DNA of 11,142 bases, taken from positions 1 to 11,142 of the forward strand of contig CAMORF010000034.1 in NCBI GenBank assembly GCA_946623485.1, read 5' to 3'. The position numbers and the translations under genes were made by a program. This document shows, one piece after another, positions 1 through 6,160 of the stretch (positions within the stretch are counted from its first letter, which is position 1; each line of letters opens with the position of its first letter). The DNA is from an uncultured Clostridia bacterium. GTDB taxonomy: Bacteria > Bacillota > Clostridia > Lachnospirales > Lachnospiraceae. The notes under the pieces were generated by a model. It did no database searches, had not been told where the DNA came from, and worked only from the letters and a program-made list of their open reading frames with translations.

Positions 1-22
1 CAGGAATGCCCTGTTTATGCGC
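1..22. repeat. Possible partial copy of the 43-bp intergenic repeat
   Basis: This edge sequence, just downstream of the guaA stop, shares the 11-mer TGTTTATGCGC exactly with a unit of the tandem array at 6161-6411. It also keeps that unit's small inverted-repeat core (CAGG, five bases, CCTG). It is cut by the window boundary, so its extent is unknown. An 11-base match with one shared structural feature is weak evidence for a dispersed repeat family. Confidence 0.3.
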
Positions 23-40
23 TTATCCAGACTTTATCGC

Positions 41-1024
41 TTATTCGTACTCAACCGTTGCCGGTGGCTTGGGAGTGAAGTCATACAGCACTCTGTTGAT
101 TCCGGGGACTTCCGAAATGATGCGTTGTACAAGGTGGTCGATCAGTTCATCAGGCAGATGTTCTACAGTGACTTCCATGACATCTGTCGTATTGATCGCG
201 CGAATGATGCACGGCCAGTCAAAGGTCCGTTTTCCATTCTTGACGCCTGTCGACTTGAAGTCCGGAACGACTGTAAAGTACTGCCACACCTTTCCTGATA
301 ACCCGTTTTTCTCAAACTCTTCTCTCAGGATTGCGTCAGATTCCCGCACTGCCTCCAGCCGGTCACGGGTAATCGCACCCGGGCAGCGTACGCCAAGACC
401 AGGGCCGGGGAACGGCTGACGGTAAACCATGCTGTCCGGAAGCCCCAGGGCTTTCCCGACAACACGCACCTCATCCTTAAAGAGCAGTTTCACCGGCTCA
501 ACCAGTTCAAAGTCCAGTTCCTCCGGAAGGCCGCCCACATTGTGATGGGCCTTGATCCCCTGCTCGCTTTCCAGGATATCCGGATAAATGGTTCCTTGCG
601 CGAGGAAGGAAATTCCTTCCTGCTTTTTGGCTTCCTCCGCGAAGACCTTGATAAATTCCTCTCCGATGATGTGTCGTTTCTGTTCCGGGTCTGTAACCCC
701 TGCCAGAAGATCCAGGAACCGGTCAACCGCGTCCACATAAATCAGGTTCGCGTTCATCTCATCCCGGAAAACCCGAATCACCTGTTCCGGCTCCCCTTTG
801 CGAAGAAGGCCATGATTGACATGCACGCAGACAAGCTGTCTTCCGATCGCCTTGATCAGAAGCGCTGCCACCACGGAGGAGTCCACGCCTCCGGAAAGTG
901 CCAGAAGAACCTTCCCGTCCCCTACCTGACTGCGGATCCGGTCTACCTGATCATCAATAAATGACAATGCCTGCTGTGTCGTAGTAATCCGCTCCATTGA
1001 GTCGGGTCTGTGATTATTGTCCAT
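41..1024 (-). CDS. guaA: GMP synthase, ATP-pyrophosphatase and dimerisation domains only
   Basis: This protein should convert XMP to GMP by ATP-dependent adenylylation followed by amination, in the cytoplasm, as the last step of guanine nucleotide synthesis. The 327-residue product has the PP-loop SGGVDSS (residues 44-50), the GMP synthase signature HHNVGGLPEE (160-169), RQPFPGPGL (202-210) and the C-terminal KPPATVEYE. These match the C-terminal part of the usual ~510-525-residue GuaA. The N-terminal glutamine amidotransferase domain is absent, so the enzyme must use free ammonia or a partner amidotransferase encoded elsewhere. I chose the ATG at 1024 because AGGAGG lies 8 nt upstream; the ATG at 1030, two codons earlier, would sit only 2 nt from it. 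The gene stands alone, 249 nt from nudC upstream. Family identity is firm; whether it is the cell's only GMP synthase cannot be seen. Confidence 0.95.
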   Translation of the reverse strand: MDNNHRPDSMERITTTQQALSFIDDQVDRIRSQVGDGKVLLALSGGVDSSVVAALLIKAIGRQLVCVHVNHGLLRKGEPEQVIRVFRDEMNANLIYVDAVDRFLDLLAGVTDPEQKRHIIGEEFIKVFAEEAKKQEGISFLAQGTIYPDILESEQGIKAHHNVGGLPEELDFELVEPVKLLFKDEVRVVGKALGLPDSMVYRQPFPGPGLGVRCPGAITRDRLEAVRESDAILREEFEKNGLSGKVWQYFTVVPDFKSTGVKNGKRTFDWPCIIRAINTTDVMEVTVEHLPDELIDHLVQRIISEVPGINRVLYDFTPKPPATVEYE

Positions 1025-1273
1025 GTGCATTTCCTCCTAAATCTCTGCAGCGCCCTTCTCTGAATGCTTCGAGGCCGCTGCCGCGTGCATCATGCTTTTC
1101 CTGTAGCTGTTCAGCGCCTCAGCGAAGAACATTTTGATTTCCGGCAATGGAGGTACGAACAGTTACTTTTCATTAACAGAAACAGTTTATCACATCTTCC
1201 CCGCAAGCAGGAGATCTCTCCCGTTATTTATTAATAGAAATCCAAGCCGTTTTTTGTATAATAATTCTGCATT

Positions 1274-2227
1274 TTACATAAATATTCGCAATGCCCCTTC
1301 CTTGAACTTTCGAATCATGTCCCAGGTCAGCGAGACATTGTTGTCCTCGATTTCCAGTTCATCCCGGGAAACCCAGACCGCCTCTGCCAGCTCTTCTCCG
1401 CCGTCCATATTCAGATGCACTGTCACATCTCCGTCAACCTCAGCGCAGAATCCTGCAATCAGAGAAGACGAGAACGGCCATGGCTGGGATTCGACATACC
1501 GGATGTTCTTTACGCTGAGTCCTACCTCCTCCATGACCTCCCGGCGCACCGCATCCTCCAGTGTCTCTCCAATCTCCACAAACCCGGCAACCAGCGCATG
1601 CCTCCTGTATCCACTGCGGTTATATCGGGTAAGCAGGATCCGGTCGCCATCTATAATCGCAATAATGACAACAGGGGAAATCCTCGGATAATACGAATGT
1701 CCGCAGGACGGGCAGATAATGGCCCTTTCATGCTGCGCATGGATGGTCTCCTTCCCGCACCGTCCGCAGTACCTGTGCAGATCATACCAATTCGCGAGCT
1801 GCCAGCCCACAGATCCGCCAAAGGAATGATAATCATCCTCCGCTTCCCGCAACGCCATCACGCTCTTCCAGGAACAGGCAGCATCTTCCGGATCGCTCTG
1901 CCCGGAACGGCTGCCCCCCGCCGGATCGCTCTGCCCGGAACAGCTGCCTCCTGCCGGATCACTCTGCCCGGAATGGCTGCCCCCCGCAAGATCATCCTTC
2001 CACAAGCCGGCCGGTGCACTGAAGTACCCTTGCTCATCGATCGAAAACAGATAAAAGGCATGTTCGACGACCTCCGGGCAGATGGCTCGGATCCGGGCCA
2101 CAGTCGGAAGCGACTCTCCTTCCATGAGCACCTGGTTCCCATGAATCAAAATCATCAAATCCCGGTCTTCCGGTCTCCGAGTCTGATATTCGCAGTGATA
2201 TATATGGGGATAAATATCCTGAAGCAA
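1274..2227 (-). CDS. nudC: NudC-like NAD(H) pyrophosphatase (zinc-ribbon Nudix hydrolase)
   Basis: Proteins of this family hydrolyse NAD(H) to NMN(H) and AMP; E. coli NudC also removes NAD caps from RNA 5' ends. The 317-residue product has a variable N-terminal domain (1-120), a zinc ribbon with Cys154, Cys157, Cys172 and Cys175, a perfect Nudix box at 215-237 (G-x5-E-x7-REVxEEVGL) and the family-specific SQPWPF motif at 247-252. Together these separate NudC from other Nudix enzymes. The start is TTG at 2227, supported by AAAGGAG 7 nt upstream. The protein is longer than the usual ~260-280 residues because residues about 80-121 are a tandem 11-residue Gly/Ser/Asp-rich repeat inserted between the N-terminal domain and the zinc ribbon. 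All catalytic parts lie after the repeat and look intact. No clear promoter was found. Confidence 0.93.
   Translation of the reverse strand: MLQDIYPHIYHCEYQTRRPEDRDLMILIHGNQVLMEGESLPTVARIRAICPEVVEHAFYLFSIDEQGYFSAPAGLWKDDLAGGSHSGQSDPAGGSCSGQSDPAGGSRSGQSDPEDAACSWKSVMALREAEDDYHSFGGSVGWQLANWYDLHRYCGRCGKETIHAQHERAIICPSCGHSYYPRISPVVIIAIIDGDRILLTRYNRSGYRRHALVAGFVEIGETLEDAVRREVMEEVGLSVKNIRYVESQPWPFSSSLIAGFCAEVDGDVTVHLNMDGGEELAEAVWVSRDELEIEDNNVSLTWDMIRKFKEGALRIFM
1888..1986 (-). repeat. 33-bp x 3 in-frame minisatellite inside nudC
   Basis: Three consecutive 33-bp units (1888-1920, 1921-1953, 1954-1986) differ at only a few bases. Each encodes an 11-residue unit of the form D-P/L-A-G-G-S-x-S-G-Q-S. 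A degenerate fourth unit can be seen at 1863-1887 (coding DAACSWKS), and the other flank also resembles the unit. This suggests expansion from native sequence rather than insertion of foreign DNA. The period is a multiple of three, so changes in copy number keep the reading frame. Confidence 0.92.
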
Positions 2228-2270
2228 TGTGAAGCTCCTTTCCTCTCATAATCATATCCATTCACCGCTC

Positions 2271-2345
2271 CCCATTGCGCAGAACGCAAAGCGTTCTGAA
2301 CCTGAAGGCAGCCAAAGGCACAAAGATCCTTAGGATCTGTCACGG
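2271..2345. repeat. Palindromic intergenic element, two short hairpins
   Basis: The 253-nt gap between yitT and nudC holds two perfect small inverted repeats. CAGAACGC / GCGTTCTG (2280-2298) has an 8-bp stem and AAA loop. AGATCC / GGATCT (2324-2338) has a 6-bp stem. They are joined by 25 nt of purine-rich sequence. On the minus strand the second hairpin is followed by TTTGTG and could weakly terminate yitT, but the paired layout looks more like a dispersed palindromic (REP-type) element. The rest of the gap shows nothing I can assign. Confidence 0.4.
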
Positions 2346-2480
2346 AATAACTTGTACTTCTGTCTTTTCATCCGATCACACAGCCCGAAAATCACTCACA
2401 TAGGTAGGTTCTGTAGAGAAATAACTCATGCATCTGGCTTGTCTTCGCATGTATTTGCTGCGTTGTTGTCAGTTGACGTA

Positions 2481-3356
2481 TTAGTCATTCGGTTTGATAT
2501 AGAATCTCCCGGTTACCCGCTCTGTACGGATCACATTCACGAAGGCATGTGGATCCGTCTCCTTCAGGGTCTTGAGGACCTTCTTCAGCTCCGGGGAAGA
2601 GATTACGGTATAGATTAATGTCCGCTCTTCCCCTTTATAGGCGCCCAGCACCTTCATCTCCGTGATCCCATGTTTGACACATCTGTTCAGGCAGCCAACA
2701 ATCTCGTTCGGATGATCCGTGACCACAAACACCGTATCCTTCTTGTATCGGTTGTTGAGAAAATGCACCACCTGGGTCGTCGCATACTGGAAAATGATGG
2801 AATACAGGGCTCTTTCCCATCCGAACAAAAAGCCTGCTACGCTCAGCATCACCGCATTGAATCCGAGGATGACTGTAAACCCGTCAAGCGGCGTATTCTC
2901 TGTCAGGTAGATCGATACGAAATCCGTTCCTCCTGTCGTTGCCCCGGCTGACAGCGCAACAGCAATGGAAGCCCCGTTAATGATTCCGCCGAACACACTG
3001 ATCAGAAGCGGGTCATCCGTGATCGTATAAGACGGTATCATTTCCGTCAGCAGCGTGACTACGCCTATCGTGATAAACGTATAGAGCGTAAACTTCTTTC
3101 CGATCTTACGCAGTCCCAGCCAAACCGGCGGAAGGTTGAGCAGCATGTACAACCGGCCATAGGGAATATTGATGCCCTGGAACTTTTTAAATATATCCTG
3201 GATCAGAATCGTTGTCCCGGACAGCCCGCCCGGATACAGCCCGCCCGATCGGACTAACATCTGAAGGTTCAATGAAATCATGGCACCCGACAGAACGCAC
3301 AAGGCGATCCGCCGGAAATCGTCTTTTCCAAAATGCATCTTCTTATCACTTTCCAT
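2481..3356 (-). CDS. YitT-family membrane protein with C-terminal DUF2179 domain
   Basis: This 291-residue integral membrane protein has several hydrophobic segments in its first ~200 residues. They include glycine-rich family motifs (GGLYPGGLSGTT near residue 40; a GATTGGTD segment near 138-145 matching the family's GxSxGGTD). A soluble C-terminal domain of about 80 residues (GAYKGEERTLIYTVISS, then DPHAFVNV and VTGRFY) matches DUF2179. The architecture is typical of the many YitT paralogues of Firmicutes. The molecular function is not established, though DUF2179 resembles small ligand- or nucleotide-sensing domains. I chose the ATG at 3356, 9 nt after GGGAG, over the GTG at 3362, which would be only 3 nt from it. 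It is separated from both neighbours by repeat-rich gaps and is probably monocistronic. Confidence 0.9.
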   Translation of the reverse strand: MESDKKMHFGKDDFRRIALCVLSGAMISLNLQMLVRSGGLYPGGLSGTTILIQDIFKKFQGINIPYGRLYMLLNLPPVWLGLRKIGKKFTLYTFITIGVVTLLTEMIPSYTITDDPLLISVFGGIINGASIAVALSAGATTGGTDFVSIYLTENTPLDGFTVILGFNAVMLSVAGFLFGWERALYSIIFQYATTQVVHFLNNRYKKDTVFVVTDHPNEIVGCLNRCVKHGITEMKVLGAYKGEERTLIYTVISSPELKKVLKTLKETDPHAFVNVIRTERVTGRFYIKPND

Positions 3357-3414
3357 TGGCACTCTCTCCCTTTCCGCAGGTTATGCTGATTTATGCATAG
3401 CCGGTATCATCTTT

Positions 3415-3423
3415 ATCATATCA
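3415..3423 (-). promoter_or_regulatory. Candidate extended -10 promoter for yitT
   Basis: On the minus strand TGATATGAT (TG-n plus TATGAT) is an extended -10 match. It lies about 60 nt upstream of the yitT start codon and leaves a short leader ending in the GGGAG ribosome-binding site. The sequence 17 bp further upstream (TTTAAA) is a poor -35, which extended -10 promoters tolerate. This is pattern matching only. Confidence 0.4.
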
Positions 3424-3562
3424 CTCAAAGCACCTTTTTTAAACAAATCTTCTAAGAAGATGAAAAAAAGCCGGCAAAAGTTCGTACGAAAAACCTCTTT
3501 CTTTCCTGTGGAAAAAAACTTATGATATATATGGTTTCTCTCGTAGAAAAAACTATATAATC

Positions 3563-3741
3563 GCATGTTTTCCCGGCAGGACGGCCCGACGGGTCTTCCC
3601 CGAGATCCTGAGGATCCAGCCTCCTGACCGGAAAAACATGCACCCGGCAGGAGCGGTTTCGTCTTCACAGGCGTCCGCTCCTGTCCGTTACGCGACAGAG
3701 CCTTAAGAGCTGTTCAGAAACAGGTTATTTCTGAACAGCTC
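3563..3741. repeat. Cluster of nested inverted repeats upstream of yitT
   Basis: Four inverted repeats follow one another. An outer pair, 3563-3581 with 3622-3641, forms 9+4+5 bp with one mismatch and one bulge. It encloses two smaller hairpins, GGCCC-GAC-GGGTC (3583-3595) and GATCCT-G-AGGATC (3604-3616), giving a three-way-junction shape. Next come CAGGAGCGG / CCGCTCCTG (3648-3656 and 3675-3683) and then a perfect 14-bp stem GAGCTGTTCAGAAA / TTTCTGAACAGCTC (3707-3720 and 3728-3741). CCCGGCAGGA occurs twice (3572 and 3644), so the arm at 3621-3631 can pair with either copy. No ORF is convincing here. It could be a palindromic mobile remnant, a terminator region or a structured RNA. Confidence 0.6.
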
Positions 3742-3780
3742 CTTATTGTTACAGAACGGCCGTGAACAGGAGGCTTATAA

Positions 3781-3824
3781 CACAAAAACGATCCGGCCGG
3801 GACTTGTCGTCCCTCGCCGGACCG
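3781..3824 (-). terminator. Strong Rho-independent terminator
   Basis: Read on the minus strand, a 9-bp outer stem (CGGTCCGGC with GCCGGATCG, one G-T pair) and a 5-bp inner stem (GGGAC with GTCCC) are separated by a GA/G internal loop. The hairpin spans 3789-3824 and is followed directly by TTTTTGTGTT. It ends transcription coming from the promoter at 3925-3952 and would also stop read-through from the glycosidase operon. Confidence 0.82.
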
Positions 3825-3918
3825 TAGGTGGAATCCACGTTTCTATTTGCTGCACCCCTACATCAAAACAGGCATAAAAGCAATGCTTTCTGCCACCTTT
3901 TCCGTAACTATCCCACCC
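3783..3918 (-). ncRNA. Candidate ~135-nt small RNA gene
   Basis: A near-consensus promoter and a strong terminator on the same strand enclose about 135 nt without a plausible ribosome-binding site plus ORF. The inferred transcript would begin near 3918. It holds a hairpin at 3871-3894 (GGCA/TGCC and AAGCA/TGCTT around an internal loop), a GTGGA/TCCAC hairpin near 3828-3838 that competes with a longer GTAGG/CCTAC pairing, and then the terminator stem. I do not recognise 6S RNA, SRP RNA, tmRNA, RNase P RNA or any riboswitch class in it. It could instead be a leader or attenuator for yitT, about 430 nt further downstream on the same strand. Confidence 0.5.
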
Positions 3919-3924
3919 GATTTC

Positions 3925-3952
3925 ATTATAGCAGATTACATATGATTATCAA
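3925..3952 (-). promoter_or_regulatory. Near-consensus sigma-A promoter (minus strand)
   Basis: On the minus strand the -35 is TTGATA (3947-3952), the spacer is 16 bp, and the -10 is TATAAT (3925-3930) with the TGC extension that makes it an extended -10. This is the best promoter match in the window. It lies after the glycosidase stop and far from any start codon, so it most likely drives the candidate small RNA rather than a protein gene. Confidence 0.75.
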
Positions 3953-3957
3953 CCAAA

Positions 3958-3980
3958 TTTTACGAAATATTTTTACGAAA
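3958..3980. promoter_or_regulatory. Direct repeat TTTTACGAAA x2, candidate activator site
   Basis: Two exact copies of TTTTACGAAA (3958-3967 and 3971-3980) start 13 bp apart. They lie immediately upstream of the -35 box of the promoter at 3925-3952, where an activator such as a response regulator, or an AT-rich UP element, would contact. The half TACGAAA recurs in the palindrome TTCGTACGAA at 3481-3490 upstream of yitT. The regulator is unknown. Confidence 0.4.
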
Positions 3981-4016
3981 CCTGTCAAACAGTAACAACA
4001 GTTACAACAGCAATCT

Positions 4017-6134
4017 TCAGCCCGGCGTCACTGTCACCTGTGCCGGGCTTTTCCCGGTCAGTTCACGGCTTCGTTCATCCGGGCCGCTGGCGGCGACATA
4101 AAACAGATACCGGTTTCCGCCAGGCACGTATTCCCCTCTCTCATTGACCACGCGGAAGGTGTCCGCATCCAGTATGATCTTACACTGCGTGCTTGCGTTT
4201 GCGGGAACATCTACCTTCAGGAAGCCGCACAGTCTGGGGTTGGGTGTTCTGTGGGGAGACTCCACAGGATCCACATAAACCTGGATCACATCCCTGGTCG
4301 GCACCGCGCTGTGGTTTGTAAAGGTAACACGCATGCTTGCCCTGCCTTCTTCATCCATCCCCAGATATTCCGCCTCTGTCACCTCCACGTCCGCGTAGGT
4401 GAGTCCGTATCCAAAAGGATACTGCGGTTTTGCGCCGAGATAGCGGTAGGTCCGGTCCTTCATGGAATAATCCGTAAACTCCGGCAGCGGCCGCTCTGGA
4501 TCGTAGAATGTCACGTTCAGCTTTCCGGATGGTGATACCGCCCCTGTGAGGATTCTCGCTGCCGCAAGCCCGCCCCGCGCGCCGGGATACCAAAGCATCA
4601 GAACCGCGTCAAAGTTCTCCTGCGCAAATGAAAGATCCAGGTCGCTTCCTGCCATCAGGCACAAAACCGTCTTCTTCCCGTCCTCCTTCGCCTGGGCAGC
4701 CACGGCATGCAGGAGCGCCTGCTGGGACGGTGGCAGAGACAGGTCGGTCTTGTCACCGGAGGCTGCGCTGTTTCCGGTATCGCCTTCCTCTCCCTCCAAT
4801 GTTTCATTGAGGCCGACGACAACGACCGTTACATCTGACTGGCTGGTCACAATCATCGCCTCGCTCAGGCGGTCATTTTCATAGGCAAGATGCTCAACCT
4901 TAGAAGCATTCAGCGCGCAGCCTTCCGAATAAAGGATGCGAAGCCCCTCCGGGCTGACCCGCCTCAATCCCTCCAGCACCGTGATATACTCGCTGCTGGT
5001 TCCATGATAGTTCCCGACCAGGGCAGCACGGGAATCCGCGTTCGGCCCCACGACCCCGAGCGTGCGGATCCGATTCAGATCCAGCGGAAGCACTCCGTCA
5101 TTTTTCAAAAGAACGATAGACTCCTCCGCGCAGCGCTGCGCCAGAGCCAGATGCTCCGGACATTCCACCACGCTGTACGGAATCTCATCATATTCCGTCT
5201 CATCGAACAGCCCCAGCAGGAACCTTGTCGTAAACAGCCGCTCCGCCGCTTCTGTGATCCTTTCCTCCGTGATCAGTCCCTGGGCAAATGCATCCGGCAA
5301 GACCTGGTAGGTGTCCCCGCAGTTCAGGTCACAGCCCTCGTTTACCGCCATCGCCGCGCTGTGCACCGCATCCGGGGTTACGTGGTGATGCAGATGGAAA
5401 TCCGCAATCGCCCAGCAATCGGAAACCACATGCCCCTGGAACTTCCATGTGCCCCGCAGGATCTTTCCAAGCAGCGTCCTGCTGCCGCATGCAGGTTCCC
5501 CGTTCACACGGTTATAGCAGCCCATGACTGCTTCAACATCTGCCTCCTGCACCAGGCGGCGGAACGCCGGCAGATAGGTCTCCGCCATATCTTTCTCATT
5601 TGCCCGCGCATCAAAGCTATGGCGGATTGCCTCCGGGCCGGAATGCACCGCAAAATGCTTTGCGCAGGCAGCCGCCTTGAGATATTCCCCATTTCCCTGC
5701 AATCCTTTTACGAAAGATACGCCCAAGGTTCCGGTCAGGTACGGATCCTCCCCGTAGGTTTCCTGCCCCCTCCCCCACCTGGGATCACGGAAAATGTTGA
5801 TGTTCGGAGACCAGAAGGTCAGCCCTTTGTAGATATCCCGGTCGCCGAACGCGCTGTAGGCATTATATTTTGCACGTCCTTCCGTTGCGATCACGCCCCC
5901 GATCTCTCCCAGAAGCGCTTCATCAAAGGTTGCTCCCATTCCGATTGCCTGAGGGAAGCTGGTCGCCGTGCCTGCCCTGGCAACGCCATGAAGCCCCTCA
6001 TTCCACCAGTTATATGCCGGGATGTTCAGCCGCGCAATCTCCGGAGAATCATAACGCAGTTGACTCATCTTTTCAGCGACCGTCATCTTTGAAACAAGTA
6101 TGTGAGCCCGTTCTCTTGCATATTCTCTATCCAT
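4017..6134 (-). CDS. Glycoside hydrolase family 3 enzyme (beta-xylosidase/beta-glucosidase type)
   Basis: A cytoplasmic 705-residue exo-acting glycosidase with no signal peptide (residue numbers below count from the upstream TTG at 6140). The GH3 N-terminal barrel (about 20-320) has YNWWNEGLHGVAR (43-55), DPRWGRGQETYGEDP (119-133), the KH pair 161-162 and the nucleophile Asp241 in VVSDCWAI. The C-terminal alpha/beta domain (345-575) carries acidic residues near 449-454 (LEGEEGD) suited to the acid/base, then PSGKL and YPFGYGL. A fibronectin-III-like domain fills about 590-690. The WWNEGLHGVARAGTATSFPQ region resembles GH3 xylosidases more than classical BglX, so xylo- or gluco-oligosaccharides are both possible. 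I prefer the ATG at 6134, 6 nt after GAGGT, over the TTG at 6140. It follows the ABC permease genes and probably hydrolyses what they import. The 327-nt gap before it is filled by a tandem array. Confidence 0.93.
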   Translation of the reverse strand: MDREYARERAHILVSKMTVAEKMSQLRYDSPEIARLNIPAYNWWNEGLHGVARAGTATSFPQAIGMGATFDEALLGEIGGVIATEGRAKYNAYSAFGDRDIYKGLTFWSPNINIFRDPRWGRGQETYGEDPYLTGTLGVSFVKGLQGNGEYLKAAACAKHFAVHSGPEAIRHSFDARANEKDMAETYLPAFRRLVQEADVEAVMGCYNRVNGEPACGSRTLLGKILRGTWKFQGHVVSDCWAIADFHLHHHVTPDAVHSAAMAVNEGCDLNCGDTYQVLPDAFAQGLITEERITEAAERLFTTRFLLGLFDETEYDEIPYSVVECPEHLALAQRCAEESIVLLKNDGVLPLDLNRIRTLGVVGPNADSRAALVGNYHGTSSEYITVLEGLRRVSPEGLRILYSEGCALNASKVEHLAYENDRLSEAMIVTSQSDVTVVVVGLNETLEGEEGDTGNSAASGDKTDLSLPPSQQALLHAVAAQAKEDGKKTVLCLMAGSDLDLSFAQENFDAVLMLWYPGARGGLAAARILTGAVSPSGKLNVTFYDPERPLPEFTDYSMKDRTYRYLGAKPQYPFGYGLTYADVEVTEAEYLGMDEEGRASMRVTFTNHSAVPTRDVIQVYVDPVESPHRTPNPRLCGFLKVDVPANASTQCKIILDADTFRVVNERGEYVPGGNRYLFYVAASGPDERSRELTGKSPAQVTVTPG

Positions 6135-6160
6135 CTGCAAACCTCAGCTTTTCTGCATAC

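Noticed and set aside
1257..1262. TATAAT on the plus strand between guaA and nudC
   Set aside because: No -35 at the right distance and no plus-strand gene downstream.
1025..1273. Purine riboswitch upstream of guaA
   Set aside because: The conserved core pairing and loop sequences of purine riboswitches are not present on the minus strand.
3985..4016. Terminator right after the glycosidase stop
   Set aside because: GTAAC-TGTT-GTTAC forms only a 5-bp AT-rich stem without a real T-tract; the terminator at 3781-3824 is far better.
4890..6092. Long plus-strand open frame (about 400 codons)
   Set aside because: It is exactly antisense to the well-supported GH3 gene, has no recognisable domain, and arises from that gene's codon usage.
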